From contig CM055901.1 in the NCBI GenBank assembly GCA_029582155.1, positions 46,063,228 through 46,127,227 of the forward strand: DNA of 64,000 nt, given 5' to 3'. The notes under the pieces are model-generated. The model did not search any database and was not told where the DNA came from. It saw only the letters and a list, made by a program, of their open reading frames with translations. This DNA is from Panopea generosa (taxonomy: Eukaryota; Mollusca; Bivalvia; Adapedonta; Hiatellidae). The position numbers and the translations under genes were made by a program. How positions within the stretch are numbered: the first letter of the stretch is position 1; every line of letters starts with the position of its first letter. This document shows positions 37,329 to 50,054 of this stretch, in pieces.

Positions 37329-37560
37329 ACCCGCCTCCTTGACCGAGTGGATAAGGTCACCTCTGGGGGTTACTGGTTCGAGCACCACGCGGTACCCCGA
37401 CCGACCATATGGCTCTTTATGTGAGAACTTTGGAAGTTTTACATACGGAGGATAGGGTCTGGTACTGGTAAGAAACCCAGGAACGATGGTTAGGTAAATT
37501 GCCCGCCTGTATATGACTGATAGATTGTTGGAAAACGGAGATTAAACTCCTTTTTAGGCA
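37329..37560 (+). mobile_element. SINE with tRNA-derived head
   Basis: The head CGCCTCCTTGACCGAGTGGA (A-box region) is followed by TTACTGGTTCGAGCACCACG (B box). The body has ATGTGAGAACTTTGGAAG (the central domain seen in the other SINEs), GGGTCTGGTACTGGTAAGAA, CCCAGGAACGATGGTTAGGT, TGACTGATAGATTGTTGGAA and an AACGGAGATTAAAC end. The second half matches the minus-strand SINE at 37779-38095, giving an inverted pair about 220 bp apart. No clear target duplication was identified. Confidence 0.8.
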
Positions 37561-37778
37561 GCTATTGTTGAATGAGTTACCGTTTGTCCTACTAGTACTA
37601 GCCAAGGAACTTGTTTAATTTCTTTCACGAATAAAAAAATAATCGCATAACAATCGAATAGGTCAGTTTTTTCACCATTCTCGTATATTTGCAGTTATGT
37701 TCATTCAATGTGAAAACCGCCTACCTCCTGTCTAAGTGGTTGAGCATTGAATTTTACCGTAATCACGTGACTATTTTC

Positions 37779-38095
37779 TGGTTTGGTTTGGTTTTGTTAA
37801 GATTTTAACGCCCGTTTTTCAACAATCTTTAAGTCACATACAGGTTAACCATCGTACCTGGATTTCCTACCAGTACCAGACCCCTATCATTCGCAAGAAA
37901 TTGTCAACTTTATCACATTTAAGAGCTATATGGTCGAGGTCCCCGCGGGGCTCAACCAACCATAATTTATTATTTAAAGTTAAAACTGTAAAACACAAAA
38001 ATAAGACCTGACGCATCCGGGGATCGAACTCTGATATTTTGATTACCAGTAAACTATGCTCACCACTACACCACCGCAACTTCACTTCATTTTCG
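37779..38095 (-). mobile_element. SINE with tRNA-derived head, inverted to its neighbour
   Basis: The minus strand starts with GTTGCGGTGGTGTAGTGGTG (A-box region) and AGAGTTCGATCCCCGGATGC (B box). The body has GGTCTGGTACTGGTAGGAAA, TCCAGGTACGATGGTTAACC, GACTTAAAGATTGTTGAAAA and ACGGGCGTTAAAATC, with a tail of AACC-type repeats. The head differs from the 37329 copy while the 3' half is shared, so different tRNA heads sit on one body. Frames on either strand here are shadows of the SINE. Confidence 0.82.
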
Positions 38096-38966
38096 TGTCA
38101 TTTTACTTTAATAGCGTACACACAAATCGATAATCACACTGACTTTAAACACAACTTTAACTCCAGTAAAGTTGTAGATTGTACTAAAATATATCGATTT
38201 TTAAAGATGTACATGATCGCTTTTTATACAAAACTCGCTGAATTGAGAGACGAAGGTGCTATTCAGACATATTCCAAGAAGGTCAATTTTCTATAGTATA
38301 TGGACTCTATCTATGTTCGCTCACTTTATGCTCACTTTTTTCTGTAGTTAAATCACTTGTTCATGTTTATTGACCATGCTTGTCAAAAGGAACTACAATA
38401 GTATCAACAGCGATAATTATCATAAATTAGCTTGCAGCATCGCAAAAACGTTGAATGGTGACTTCGCCGGAAGTATAGTCACTACCCTCCTAAAATGAAC
38501 CAAATTCAGTAAATATTAATCTCCCTTACTGTCCGCATGTTAGAAGTAGTAATTTTTCTACAAAATGAACACAGAACAGCTGTGCTATAACGGTATATAA
38601 ATACTTTCAAAACTTTATCTGATGTGTCACAAAGTCTTGTCAGAAGTAGTATTATGACACCCACAGTTGGCCATATTGCTTTATATACGTTATAGAATGT
38701 ACACGTATAAAAGCAAATCAGATAAAATTTAATTGTGCATTTATATATTCATGTGAAGCATATTTATGGAAGATAGCAAAACATGTATGTTTACGCAAGT
38801 ACACTACGATACAAAAACCATCAATACAGAGAACGTAAATACAATGCATGTACTGCTCAATCACCAACAGTTTTGTTTTGTACTTTGTTATAAATGTAAC
38901 GTTACCTGGCAGGACGTTGCTGTATTATCAGCAAATAAACATATATTGCAAGTGTGGTTATTTTAA
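38096..38966. other. Unique DNA, no gene established
   Basis: AT-rich. It includes a 66-codon frame at 38766-38966 (plus strand, true ATG, starting MEDSKTCMFTQVHY) with four or five cysteines but no splice context, domain or good start context. I regard it as probably fortuitous. Confidence 0.4.
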
Positions 38967-39243
38967 TTCATGTGGGGGAGTCATAATATTATGACCGAGG
39001 TGTCATTAAACTATATAAAATATTGGCCGGGGAGTCATTTTTTCTATTAAATAACGACCGGGGAAGGTCATTTTTCTACGGGGGTCAAAATACTGCATAA
39101 GGGGTCATTTTACTTCATGTGATGGGAGTCATAATAGTATGACTGGGGAGTCATTATACTATATGAAATATTGACCGGGTAGTCATTTTTTTCTATAAAA
39201 TAACGACCGGGAATCGTAATTCTAAGGGGGTCAAAATACTTCC
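38967..39243. repeat. 147-bp direct repeat, two diverged copies
   Basis: TTCATGTGGGGGAGTCATAA at 38967 recurs as TTCATGTGATGGGAGTCATA at 39114. Both are followed by ATGAC, GGGGAGTCAT, ATTAAATAACGACCGGG-like and GGGGGTCAAAATACT segments. Within each copy GGGGTCATTTT-like pieces recur, so it may itself derive from a shorter unit. Confidence 0.88.
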
Positions 39244-39421
39244 TTACACTGGCGAAGAAAGGAAACAAAAACGTAAAGAAGACCGTGTTCCAAATTACTC
39301 ACAAAAGCAATGAACTACTTTGCAGAATGGGCAACGTAGAGAAATACACAGGTGATTATTCATAAACGTTTATAACGGGGGCTAAGCAAGTACGCTCCTT
39401 TTCCCAGCCGTGAGAAAATAG

Positions 39422-42350
39422 TACGACTATTCTGCACCCATGTATAGTGTACATCCAATTCTGCACTCTTGTATAGTGTACATAAAATTCTGCACCTCAG
39501 TATAATGTACATCCAGTTATGTGTACATCCAATTATGCACTCTTGTATAGTGTACATCCAATTCTACACCCTTGTATAGTGTACATCCAATTCTACACCC
39601 TTGTATAGTGTACATCCAATTCTGCACCCTTGTATAGTGTACATCCAATTCTCCACCCTTGTAGAGTGTACATCCAATTCTACACCCTTGTATAGTGTAC
39701 ATCCATTTCTACACCCTTGTGTAGTGTACATCCAATTCTGCACTCTTGTATAGTGAACATCCAATTCTCCACCCTTGTAGAGTGTACATCCAGTTCTGCA
39801 CCCTTGTATAGTGTACATCCAGTTCTCCACCCTTGTAGAGTGTACATTAAATTCTGCCCCCTTGTATAGTGTACATCCAATTCTGCACCCTTGTATAGTG
39901 AACATCCATTTCTCCACCCTTGTATAGTGTACATCCAATTCTGCACCCTTGTATAGTGTACATCCAGTTCTGCACCCTTGCATAGTGCAAATCCAATTCT
40001 CCACCCTTGTAGAGTGCACATCCAGTTCTGCACCCTTGTATAGTGTACATCCAGTTCCGCACCCTTGTATAGTGTACATTAAATTCTGCACCCTTGTATA
40101 GTGTATATCCACTTCTGCACACTTGTAAAGTGTACATCAATTTTTGCACCCTTGTATAGTGTGCACCAAGTTCTACACCCTTGTATAGTGTACATCCAAT
40201 TCTGCAACCTTGAATAGTGTATACCCAATTCTGCACCCTTGTATAGTATACATCCAATTCTGCACCCTTGTATAGTGTATGTCAAGTTCTGCAGTTCTGC
40301 ACCCTTGTATAGTGTACACCCAGTTCTGCACCCTTGTATAGTGTACATCCCATTCTGCAACCTTGTATAGCGTACACCCAATTATGCACCCTTGTAAAGT
40401 GTACATCCAATTCTGCACCCTTGTATAGTGAACATCCAATTCTGCACTTTTGTATAGCGTACATCCAATTCTGCACCCTTGTATAGTGTAAATCCAATTC
40501 CGCTTCCTTGTATAGTGTACATCCAAGTAAGCACCCTTGTATAGTGTACACCCAGTTCTGCACCCTTGTATAGTGCACATCCAATTCTGCAACCTTGTAT
40601 AGTGTACATCCAATTCTGCACCCTTGTATAGAGTATGTTAAATTATGCAGTTATGCACCCTTGTATGGTGTACACCCAGTTCTGCACCCTTGTATAGAGT
40701 ATGTCAAATTCTGCACCCTTGTATAGAGTATGTCAAATTCTGCAGTTCTGCACCCTTGTAAAGTGTACATCATATTCTGCAACCTTGTATAGAGTTCATC
40801 CAATTCTGCACCCTTGTATAGTGTACATCCAATTATGCACCCTTGTATAGTGTACATCCAATTCTGTACCCTCTTATAGTGAACATCCAATTCTGCACTC
40901 TTGTATAGTGTACATCCAATTCTGCACCCTTGTAAAGTGTACATCCAGTTCTGCTCCCTTGTATAGTGTACATCAAATTCTACACCCTTGTATAGTGTAT
41001 ATCCAACTCTGCGCCTTTTTATAGTGTACATCCAGTTCTGTTCCCTTGTATAGTGCACATCCAATTCAGCAACTTATATAGTGTACATCCAATTCTGCAT
41101 CCTTGTATAGTGTACATCCAATTCTGCATCCTTGTATAGTGTACATCCAATTCTTCACCCTTGTATAGTGTACATCCAGTTTTGCGCCCTTGTATAGTGT
41201 ACATCCAATTCAGCACCCTTGTATGGTGTACATCCAATCCTGCGCCCCTGTATAGTGTACATCAAATTCGGCTCCTTTGTATAATGTACATCCAATTCTG
41301 CAATCTTGTCTAGTGTACATCCAATTCTGCAATCTTGTATAGTGTACATCCAATTCTGCACTTTTGTATAGTGTACATCCAATTATGCACCCTTGTATAG
41401 TGTACATCCAATGCTGCCCCCTTGTATACTGCACATCCAATTATGCACCCTTGTATAGTGTACATCCAATTCTGCTCCCTTGTATAGTGTATTACCAGTT
41501 ATGCACCCTTGTATAGTGTACAACCAGTTCTGCACCCATGTATAGTGTACATCCAATTATGCCCCTTTGTATAGTGTACATCCATTTCTGCACCATTGTA
41601 TAGTGTACATCCAATTCTGCTCCCTTGTATAGCGTACATACATTTCTGAACCCTTGCATAGTGTACATTCTTTTCTGCGCCATTGTATAGTTGCATCCAT
41701 TTCTGCACATTTGTATATTGTACATCCATTTCTGCACCCTTTTATAGTGTACATCCAATTCTGCAATCTTGTAAATTGTCATCCATTTCTGCACCCTTGT
41801 ATAGTGTACATCCAATTCTGCACCCTTGTATAGTGTACATCCAATTCTGTATCCTTGTATAGTGTACATCCAATTCTGCACCCTTGTGTATTGTACATCC
41901 ATTTCTGCACCCTTGTGTAGTGTACATCCAATTCTGCATCCTTGTATAGTGTACATCCATTTTTGCACCCTTGTGTAGTGTACATCCAATTCTGCTTCCT
42001 TGTATAGTGTACATCCAATTCTGCACCCTTGTATAGTGTACACCCAGTTCTGCACCCTTGTATAGTGTACATCCAATTCTGCTTCCTTGTATAGTGTACA
42101 TCCAATTCTGCACCCTTGTATAGTGTACATCTGATTCTGCACCATTGTATAGTGAAAATCTAATTCTGCACCCTTGTATAGTGTACATCCAATTCTGCAA
42201 CCTTGTATAGTTTACATCTAAATCTGCACCCTTGTATAGTGTACATCCATTTTTGCACCATTGTATAGTGTATATCCAATTATGCACCCTTGTATTGTGT
42301 ATATCCATTTCTGTACCCTTGTATAGTTTACATCCATTTCTGCTCCAGCA
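39422..42350. repeat. 30-bp minisatellite, about 97 copies
   Basis: The unit is CTTGTATAGTGTACATCCAA then TTCTGCACCC (30 bp). Because 30 is a multiple of three and the minus strand is stop-free in all three phases, frames up to 217 codons appear (repeats such as MYTIQGCRIG, CTLYKGAELD, DVHYTRVQNW). Copies vary at synonymous and non-synonymous sites alike and contain indels, so selection for a protein is not indicated. Its right end was caught in the 2066-bp duplication that follows. Confidence 0.96.
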
Positions 42351-44138
42351 AGCTGAAGATACAGCACTTGTAAATAAAACGAAAAGGAACAAAATGTAAG
42401 TTATATCATGGTACAGAAAATTCCACCCTTTTTGATGAATTATAACTGTAGCATGATACAGTCCAACTGCACCAAAACCATAGTTAAATATGCAGATATG
42501 ATTTCGTTGTTAGCGTTGTATTCACATAATTTTTACAACACATAATTAGTAGCAAATTGTTACATTTGCATAATTGAAATAAATCCGCGATTCCATAATT
42601 TTAGTAGCATGGGCTACCGCTTTGGAACAAACAGTCATAATGCAAGACATACTAAAAAAGCGACAGCTGGGGTTACCGCCATGGAGCACACAGTAATAAA
42701 ACAATATATGCTTATAATACAATATATACTTAATATAGTAGTGACAGAATCGGTTACCACCTTGGACCAAGCAGTAATAATGTAAAAAGTACTAAAAATA
42801 GAAGTGATAATGTGCGTAACCGCCTTGGACCAAGCAGTTATAATGCAAAATATATTAAAATAGAAATGGCAGCATGGGTTACCGCCTTATAGCAAGCAAT
42901 ACAAATACAATATATACCAAAAATAAAAATGACAGCATGTGTAACCACCTTAGAGCAGACAGTAATAATGCAATATATACTAAAATAGAAATGGCAGCAT
43001 GGGTTATCGCCTTATAGCAAGCAATACTAATACAATATATACCAAATATAGCAGTGACAGCATGTGTTACCGCCTTAGAACAGACAGTAATAATGTAATA
43101 TATACAAAAATAGAAATGGCAGCATGGGTTACTGCCTTATAGCAAGCAATACTAATACAATATATACCAAAAATAGAAGTTACAACATGTGTTACCGCCT
43201 TGAAACAGACAGTAATAATGCAATATATACTTAAATAGAAATGGCAACATGGGTTACCGCCTTATAGCAAGCAATACTAATACAATATATACCAAAAATA
43301 GAAGTGACAGCATGTGTTACCTTCTTAGAATAAACAGCAACAGAACAAGATATACTTGATCTGGAAGAAGTAACAGCATGTATTACCGCCGTGGACCGGT
43401 CAGTTTGGCTATATTATAATGGATATCGAAATATGCATATGTTTTATGCCCGAGTGCAATGATTGGACGGCCTCGTCACGTCTGATACACCGAAACACGT
43501 GTTTCACGGACAATATCAATAATTTATATATTACGAAAACATCTATTTTTGCTGCTATCTGACAACTAGCCACTTTTTTTATTCATTTTTTAATAATTCA
43601 TAACATACCTTCGTAATGTTTGCATATTTTAAATATAGATTTGAAATGTATAACTATATTAGTAACATTAATATAAAAGCGGCACGGTGCTCGGTACAAC
43701 ATTGTGTTAGCCGGAAAAGAATTTTGGTCAGAATTAGAACACTGATTAATTGTAAAGTGACATCAAAGCGGTACAATAAACTCTATAGAACTATTATTAT
43801 GAATATTTCATTATTAAAACATAAATATTAGCAGACTAACGTCAATTAGTTTTATCTAAAATATTGGTATTGTACAATAGATAACGTGATACGCGTGTAT
43901 TTTATAAATACGTCAATAAAATACTCTTGTACTGTCATTGATTTTAAAACATTGATATAAGAGGAGACTTTGTTTCGAATAATAACTGTTTAAGGAAATT
44001 CATAAGGACTTTTGAAATTTTTAAAATTGGCTAAAATATTTTTGTTCAGTATATGTTCATCAAACAAGTCAAAATAATATATTGAAAAGGGATAACATAA
44101 CTTGGGCTACGTGCCTAGATTAGAATAAAATAGACCTT
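42073..44138. repeat. 2066-bp tandem segmental duplication, copy 1
   Basis: It begins inside the 30-bp array (CCAATTCTGCTTCCTTG) and ends at ATAAAATAGACCTT. It holds about 270 bp of the array, a ~62-bp array and about 700 bp of unique DNA. That unique part includes a perfect 14-bp palindrome GAAACACGTGTTTC (43492-43505) and a 71-codon frame (43616-43831) of unknown nature. I found no difference from copy 2 where I compared them. The same two bases, CC, follow both junctions, consistent with a 2-bp microhomology breakpoint. Confidence 0.95.
42595..43440. repeat. ~62-bp minisatellite with dimeric order, copy 1
   Basis: Monomers of the type ATAGAAATGGCAGCATGGGT, TACCGCCTTATAGCAAGCAA, TACTAATACAATATATACC alternate with AGTGACAGCATGTGTTACCG, CCTTAGAACAGACAGTAATA, ATGCAATATATACTA. 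The higher-order unit is ~125 bp. The left part is more diverged. Confidence 0.9.
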
Positions 44139-46204
44139 CCAATTCTGCTTCCTTGTATAGTGTACATCCAATTCTGCACCCTTGTATAGTGTACATCTGA
44201 TTCTGCACCATTGTATAGTGAAAATCTAATTCTGCACCCTTGTATAGTGTACATCCAATTCTGCAACCTTGTATAGTTTACATCTAAATCTGCACCCTTG
44301 TATAGTGTACATCCATTTTTGCACCATTGTATAGTGTATATCCAATTATGCACCCTTGTATTGTGTATATCCATTTCTGTACCCTTGTATAGTTTACATC
44401 CATTTCTGCTCCAGCAAGCTGAAGATACAGCACTTGTAAATAAAACGAAAAGGAACAAAATGTAAGTTATATCATGGTACAGAAAATTCCACCCTTTTTG
44501 ATGAATTATAACTGTAGCATGATACAGTCCAACTGCACCAAAACCATAGTTAAATATGCAGATATGATTTCGTTGTTAGCGTTGTATTCACATAATTTTT
44601 ACAACACATAATTAGTAGCAAATTGTTACATTTGCATAATTGAAATAAATCCGCGATTCCATAATTTTAGTAGCATGGGCTACCGCTTTGGAACAAACAG
44701 TCATAATGCAAGACATACTAAAAAAGCGACAGCTGGGGTTACCGCCATGGAGCACACAGTAATAAAACAATATATGCTTATAATACAATATATACTTAAT
44801 ATAGTAGTGACAGAATCGGTTACCACCTTGGACCAAGCAGTAATAATGTAAAAAGTACTAAAAATAGAAGTGATAATGTGCGTAACCGCCTTGGACCAAG
44901 CAGTTATAATGCAAAATATATTAAAATAGAAATGGCAGCATGGGTTACCGCCTTATAGCAAGCAATACAAATACAATATATACCAAAAATAAAAATGACA
45001 GCATGTGTAACCACCTTAGAGCAGACAGTAATAATGCAATATATACTAAAATAGAAATGGCAGCATGGGTTATCGCCTTATAGCAAGCAATACTAATACA
45101 ATATATACCAAATATAGCAGTGACAGCATGTGTTACCGCCTTAGAACAGACAGTAATAATGTAATATATACAAAAATAGAAATGGCAGCATGGGTTACTG
45201 CCTTATAGCAAGCAATACTAATACAATATATACCAAAAATAGAAGTTACAACATGTGTTACCGCCTTGAAACAGACAGTAATAATGCAATATATACTTAA
45301 ATAGAAATGGCAACATGGGTTACCGCCTTATAGCAAGCAATACTAATACAATATATACCAAAAATAGAAGTGACAGCATGTGTTACCTTCTTAGAATAAA
45401 CAGCAACAGAACAAGATATACTTGATCTGGAAGAAGTAACAGCATGTATTACCGCCGTGGACCGGTCAGTTTGGCTATATTATAATGGATATCGAAATAT
45501 GCATATGTTTTATGCCCGAGTGCAATGATTGGACGGCCTCGTCACGTCTGATACACCGAAACACGTGTTTCACGGACAATATCAATAATTTATATATTAC
45601 GAAAACATCTATTTTTGCTGCTATCTGACAACTAGCCACTTTTTTTATTCATTTTTTAATAATTCATAACATACCTTCGTAATGTTTGCATATTTTAAAT
45701 ATAGATTTGAAATGTATAACTATATTAGTAACATTAATATAAAAGCGGCACGGTGCTCGGTACAACATTGTGTTAGCCGGAAAAGAATTTTGGTCAGAAT
45801 TAGAACACTGATTAATTGTAAAGTGACATCAAAGCGGTACAATAAACTCTATAGAACTATTATTATGAATATTTCATTATTAAAACATAAATATTAGCAG
45901 ACTAACGTCAATTAGTTTTATCTAAAATATTGGTATTGTACAATAGATAACGTGATACGCGTGTATTTTATAAATACGTCAATAAAATACTCTTGTACTG
46001 TCATTGATTTTAAAACATTGATATAAGAGGAGACTTTGTTTCGAATAATAACTGTTTAAGGAAATTCATAAGGACTTTTGAAATTTTTAAAATTGGCTAA
46101 AATATTTTTGTTCAGTATATGTTCATCAAACAAGTCAAAATAATATATTGAAAAGGGATAACATAACTTGGGCTACGTGCCTAGATTAGAATAAAATAGA
46201 CCTT
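44139..46204. repeat. 2066-bp tandem segmental duplication, copy 2
   Basis: Directly adjacent to copy 1 in the same orientation. It starts with about 270 bp of 30-bp repeats that stand apart from the main array, which shows that the duplicated segment included the array's right end. Near-identity means either a very recent duplication or an assembly duplication. Confidence 0.95.
44661..45506. repeat. ~62-bp minisatellite, copy 2
   Basis: This is the same array as at 42595-43440, carried along in the second 2066-bp segment. Confidence 0.9.
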
Positions 46205-47084
46205 CCGCTTAAAAGCGCAACATATTTTGTGACGTATTAAATGATTCGTGTGTTTTCATTTTGAATTAAAATTGATCCGTTATACACAGGGGTGGATCCA
46301 GGATTTCAGTTTAGAAGGGTGAAGAGGAGGCGCAACACAAAATCTGAACGGGCAAGTAACATATGGGAGATTAGAGGGGAGTTGGGGCGTACGCCAGTTG
46401 ATCCGTCATTGACTCAGGTTTCATGTAGTAAAACTTGTTTCATCTTAGAAAGTCCGACTGACATCAAGCAGTAGTTAAAGGCTGTCTATTTTAAGAATGG
46501 GGATTTTATTTCAAGTTTACCAATCCAATTTAAATATCGATTTTGTCACGTTTTGTTGTATTTGCCATACCAAACCATTCGAATTTGATTTTAATGATAA
46601 TGAGATGCTTTTCACCAATTTGAAAAATTAATTTAATTTTAAAACATTTCTATGTGTTTTTCTGATATAGTCCATTTTAACCCACCAAATTACCATATTT
46701 TTTAATTTTACAGGTCCTAGGAAATTATTAATTATTCATGTTCGTTTAAGAAATGGTTGCAGTAACCTAAATTATGATTTATTTGTTAGCAAAATAAAAT
46801 TATTATTTAATATGTGAATAATAGAACTCCGAACACTATTTCACGCAATGACCTTCATTTTAAATGACTGACTTCGTCTTTTTCATGCAATACGTCACCT
46901 TTAATCTTTAAGTGTTAACGCTTTGTTACATGGGAGTGATAATATCTTAGACGGTAAAAATATGTTTGTCCATTGCCCAAACTTATATTAAAGACACTAA
47001 ATGTTTTGATTGACAATATATCTTATATACCGCACAGTGGAACCTCTCATCTGATACGTAAATGAAACAATTAATTATAATTCA
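46205..47084. other. Mostly unique DNA with a hAT-like end
   Basis: CAGGGGTGGATCCAGGATTT at 46287-46306 resembles the CAGGGG(T/C)GGATCCAGG terminus common among hAT-type DNA transposons. No matching inverted end was found nearby, so at most a fragment is present. The remaining DNA is AT-rich with no recognised gene. Confidence 0.35.
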
Positions 47085-48095
47085 ACATGTTTTATCCCAG
47101 GTCTGCTTCCAATATACTCATTCAAGTACAACACCACTTTATACTGGGAACTAAACTCAACCCTTCAAAAAGTTTTAAATATGGACCATGTTTTATCCCA
47201 GGTCTGCTACCAACATACTCATGCTAGTATAACAATACATTATATTGGGAACTAAACTCAACCCTTCAAAAAGTTTTAAATATGGACCATGTTTTATCCC
47301 AGGTCTGCTACCAACATACTCATACTAGTATAACAATACATTATATTGGGAACTATACTTAATCCTTAAAAAGTTTTAGATATGGTACATGTTTTATCCC
47401 AGGTCTGCTACCAACATACTCATGCTAGTATAACAATACATTATATTGGACACTATACTTAATCCTCAAAAAAGTTTTAGATATGGTACATGTTTTATCC
47501 CAGGTCTGCTACCAATATACTCATGCTAGTATAACAATACTTTATATTGGGAACTATACTTAATCCTTCAAATAGTTTTAAATAATCCCTGGTCTGCTAC
47601 CAAATACTCATGCTAGTATAACAAAACATTATATTGGGAACTATACTTAATCCTTCAAAAAGTTTTAAATATGGACCATGTTTTATCCCAGGTCTGCTAC
47701 CAACATACTCATGCTGGCATAGCAATACTTTATATTGGGAACTATACTTAATCCTTCAAATTGTTTTAAATAATCCCAGGTCTGCTACCAAATACTCATG
47801 CTGGCATAGCAATACTTTATATTGGGAACTATACTTAATCCTTCAAACAGTTTATTAATATGGAACATGTTTTATCCCAGGTCTGCTACCAATATACTCA
47901 TGCTAGTACAACAATACTTTATACTGGGAACTATACTAAATCCTTCAAAAAATTTTAAATATGGAACATATTTTATCTCACGTATGCTACCAATATACTC
48001 ATGCTAGTATTACAATACTTTATATTGGGAACTATATTCAACCCTTCAAAAAGTTTTAAATATGGAACATGTTTTATCCCAAGTCTGCTATCATT
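47085..48095. repeat. ~101-bp minisatellite, about 10 copies
   Basis: The unit is GTTTTATCCCAGGTCTGCTA, CCAACATACTCATGCTAGTA, TAACAATACATTATATTGGG, AACTATACTTAATCCTTCAA, AAAGTTTTAAATATGGAACA, T. Two copies (near 47580 and 47770) lack the ATGGACCATGTTTTATC part. Confidence 0.93.
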
Positions 48096-49381
48096 TTATC
48101 AGTTCGTATATGTCGCTTGCATTAAGTTTGTTAAATATGTGATAGAATTGTTTGAATAACATTGTTAAACAAGGTTAATTATTTATGCCACATCTAGATA
48201 TGCGGATACAATATCCATACTTGCACTTTTCAAGTTGACAAGTATATTGACCCTGGTAATTGTCTATTCAAACTAATTTTAGCATATTACTTTGGTCTGC
48301 CGTTATAGTTGTAATTAGTTACAAAATATCATCACATTTGTTTAATGTTTAAATATCACTTTAAAATTATATGTGTTATTGTCATCTCGTAAATTAGAGC
48401 ATATTACCGTTGTTTACAACTTGGTTGAAGTATATCAGTGTGGTCTTAGTCGATCCGTCAACCAACCGCAATATCCCGTATTTCATTTATACTACACCAT
48501 CCATTTCTTCTATTTAAATGTCAACCGTCGATATCAATGGGATGATTACTACGTTTCACGATAAGTTATAACTACGATAGAAGATGTAGTTGAAGTCATT
48601 GGTGTTGAAAATATATCGGGAGTGTGACAAAGTTGACAAACAGACAGAACAAGCATACCACACCTGAAGTTCGAAACAACCCACACTAAACGAAACAGTC
48701 ATGCAGTTCAAGAGAAAAGATTACGTTTACGAAAATAACATTTTAGGCAGCTTACAAAGTAATCATTCAAACAACTTTAAATATAACAAATGCGTAAGGA
48801 CATTTCTACAAAGCAGTAACCACGTTTACCAGCTCGGTACGAAAGTTTGCCAGATACTTGCAGTAATTTCTTCGCCAATTAAACTTAATACTTAAAGTGT
48901 TAAAAATGGATTAAAGTCATTAAATACACACTCCTGTATATTGCTTTTTCATTCATGTTTGCGTTTGTATTTTATTGTACAATTTTTTGTTCTATTTTGA
49001 TAAAGTGTTTTGGCGGTGCAGTTTTTTTAACTCTGAGTACTTATCTTTTTTTTTTGTTTGATTTGTATATGAGGTCGGTATTTTTGTTGTTTATTTCATG
49101 ACACTATATAATATGCTATCGATGTTGGTGGAAATAATTACCCTTTTATTATATACTCTCCTATATAGTTTTCACGCCAAACTGCCAAATGTATCTACTC
49201 ATGGACTCGCAGTTCATTATATGCTAGGTTAGAGCCTCGGTAGATATTTAGCTTTTAATACATCTTTTTTTTTTTTTCAAGTTTTTTTTGTATGTGAGTG
49301 TTTTAAATAATAACACATAAAATATTGGCATAGGTGAAAAACATTATTTGTCCTAAAATTTGAGTAGAATGCAGCATTTGT
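48096..49381. other. Unique DNA, no gene established
   Basis: AT-rich, with T-runs near 49030-49060 and 49260-49280. A 64-codon frame at 48701-48895 (plus, ATG, starting MQFKRKDYVYENNILGS) has no splice or domain support. Confidence 0.4.
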
Positions 49382-49424
49382 CCCCCCCCCCCCCCCCGCC
49401 CCCAAAACCCCATCCCCAACCCCG
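49382..49424. repeat. Poly-C rich tract
   Basis: Sixteen C in a row, then G, five C, AAAA and further short C runs. This complements the poly-G tract at 1354 in type but shows no sequence relationship beyond that. Confidence 0.85.
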
Positions 49425-49545
49425 TACCTACAATACAAGAACTCTCCACCAGTTTGCCCTTCCCGAATATTTAAATCGCTCCTGCTCGTATTGAAATATC
49501 ATCTACTTACAAAATCATTTAAATCCAAGCTTGCTATCATCTTTT

Positions 49546-49766
49546 CTCATTCGAATAAGTGATATCACTTATTCAAATTCGAATATGTGATATCACCTTT
49601 TCGAAACGAATGGGTGATATCACTCCTTCGAATGAGTGCTATCACTCATTCGAATAGGTGATATCACTCATTCGTTTCAAATGAGTGTTATCACTTATTC
49701 GAATGACTGATATCACTTATTCGAATCAGTGATATCACCTATTTGAATAAGTGATATCATTTATTG
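49546..49766. repeat. 22-bp palindromic tandem repeat, about 10 units
   Basis: The unit TTCGAATAAGTGATATCACT-TA is self-complementary, with two symmetry centres per period: TTCGAA and GATATC. The whole ~220 bp can therefore fold on itself from almost any centre. Substitutions are often mirrored on both sides of a centre (AATGAGTG...CACTCATT, AATCAGTG and AATGACTG). Confidence 0.92.
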
Positions 49767-50054
49767 AGGTTAAATAGTAAAACGGCATCCCATAGTGTTG
49801 TGTGTGAAAAGTTGTTTTATAAAGATAAAGAGAAACTAGATATGTGTTTCCTCCAGGGTAACACATTTATCTAAATAGTGTTCATGTGTGACGCTCAACT
49901 TTAAATATCTTTAACGATTGTCAAGCTAATACAATACAGTTGATAAGATTACACCGCTTTTGTTGTTTTAGATCAGGCATTATCACAAACTGCTTATAAA
50001 CTGTATTATAGTTTTCAATATTAAAAAAGAATAACGATACTTCAAGTTACATGT
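49767..50054. other. Unique AT-rich spacer
   Basis: About 290 bp without recognised features. Confidence 0.4.

Noticed and set aside
39564-42392. 217-codon repetitive protein with a signal-peptide-like start
   Set aside because: The hydrophobic start codon is TTG, not ATG, and the body is the 30-bp array, open in all three minus-strand phases. The same start is duplicated at 44458 by the segmental duplication.
46292-46474. 60-codon frame as a gene
   Set aside because: It overlaps a hAT-like terminal motif, and its arginine-rich start comes from that repeat. No domain or splice support.
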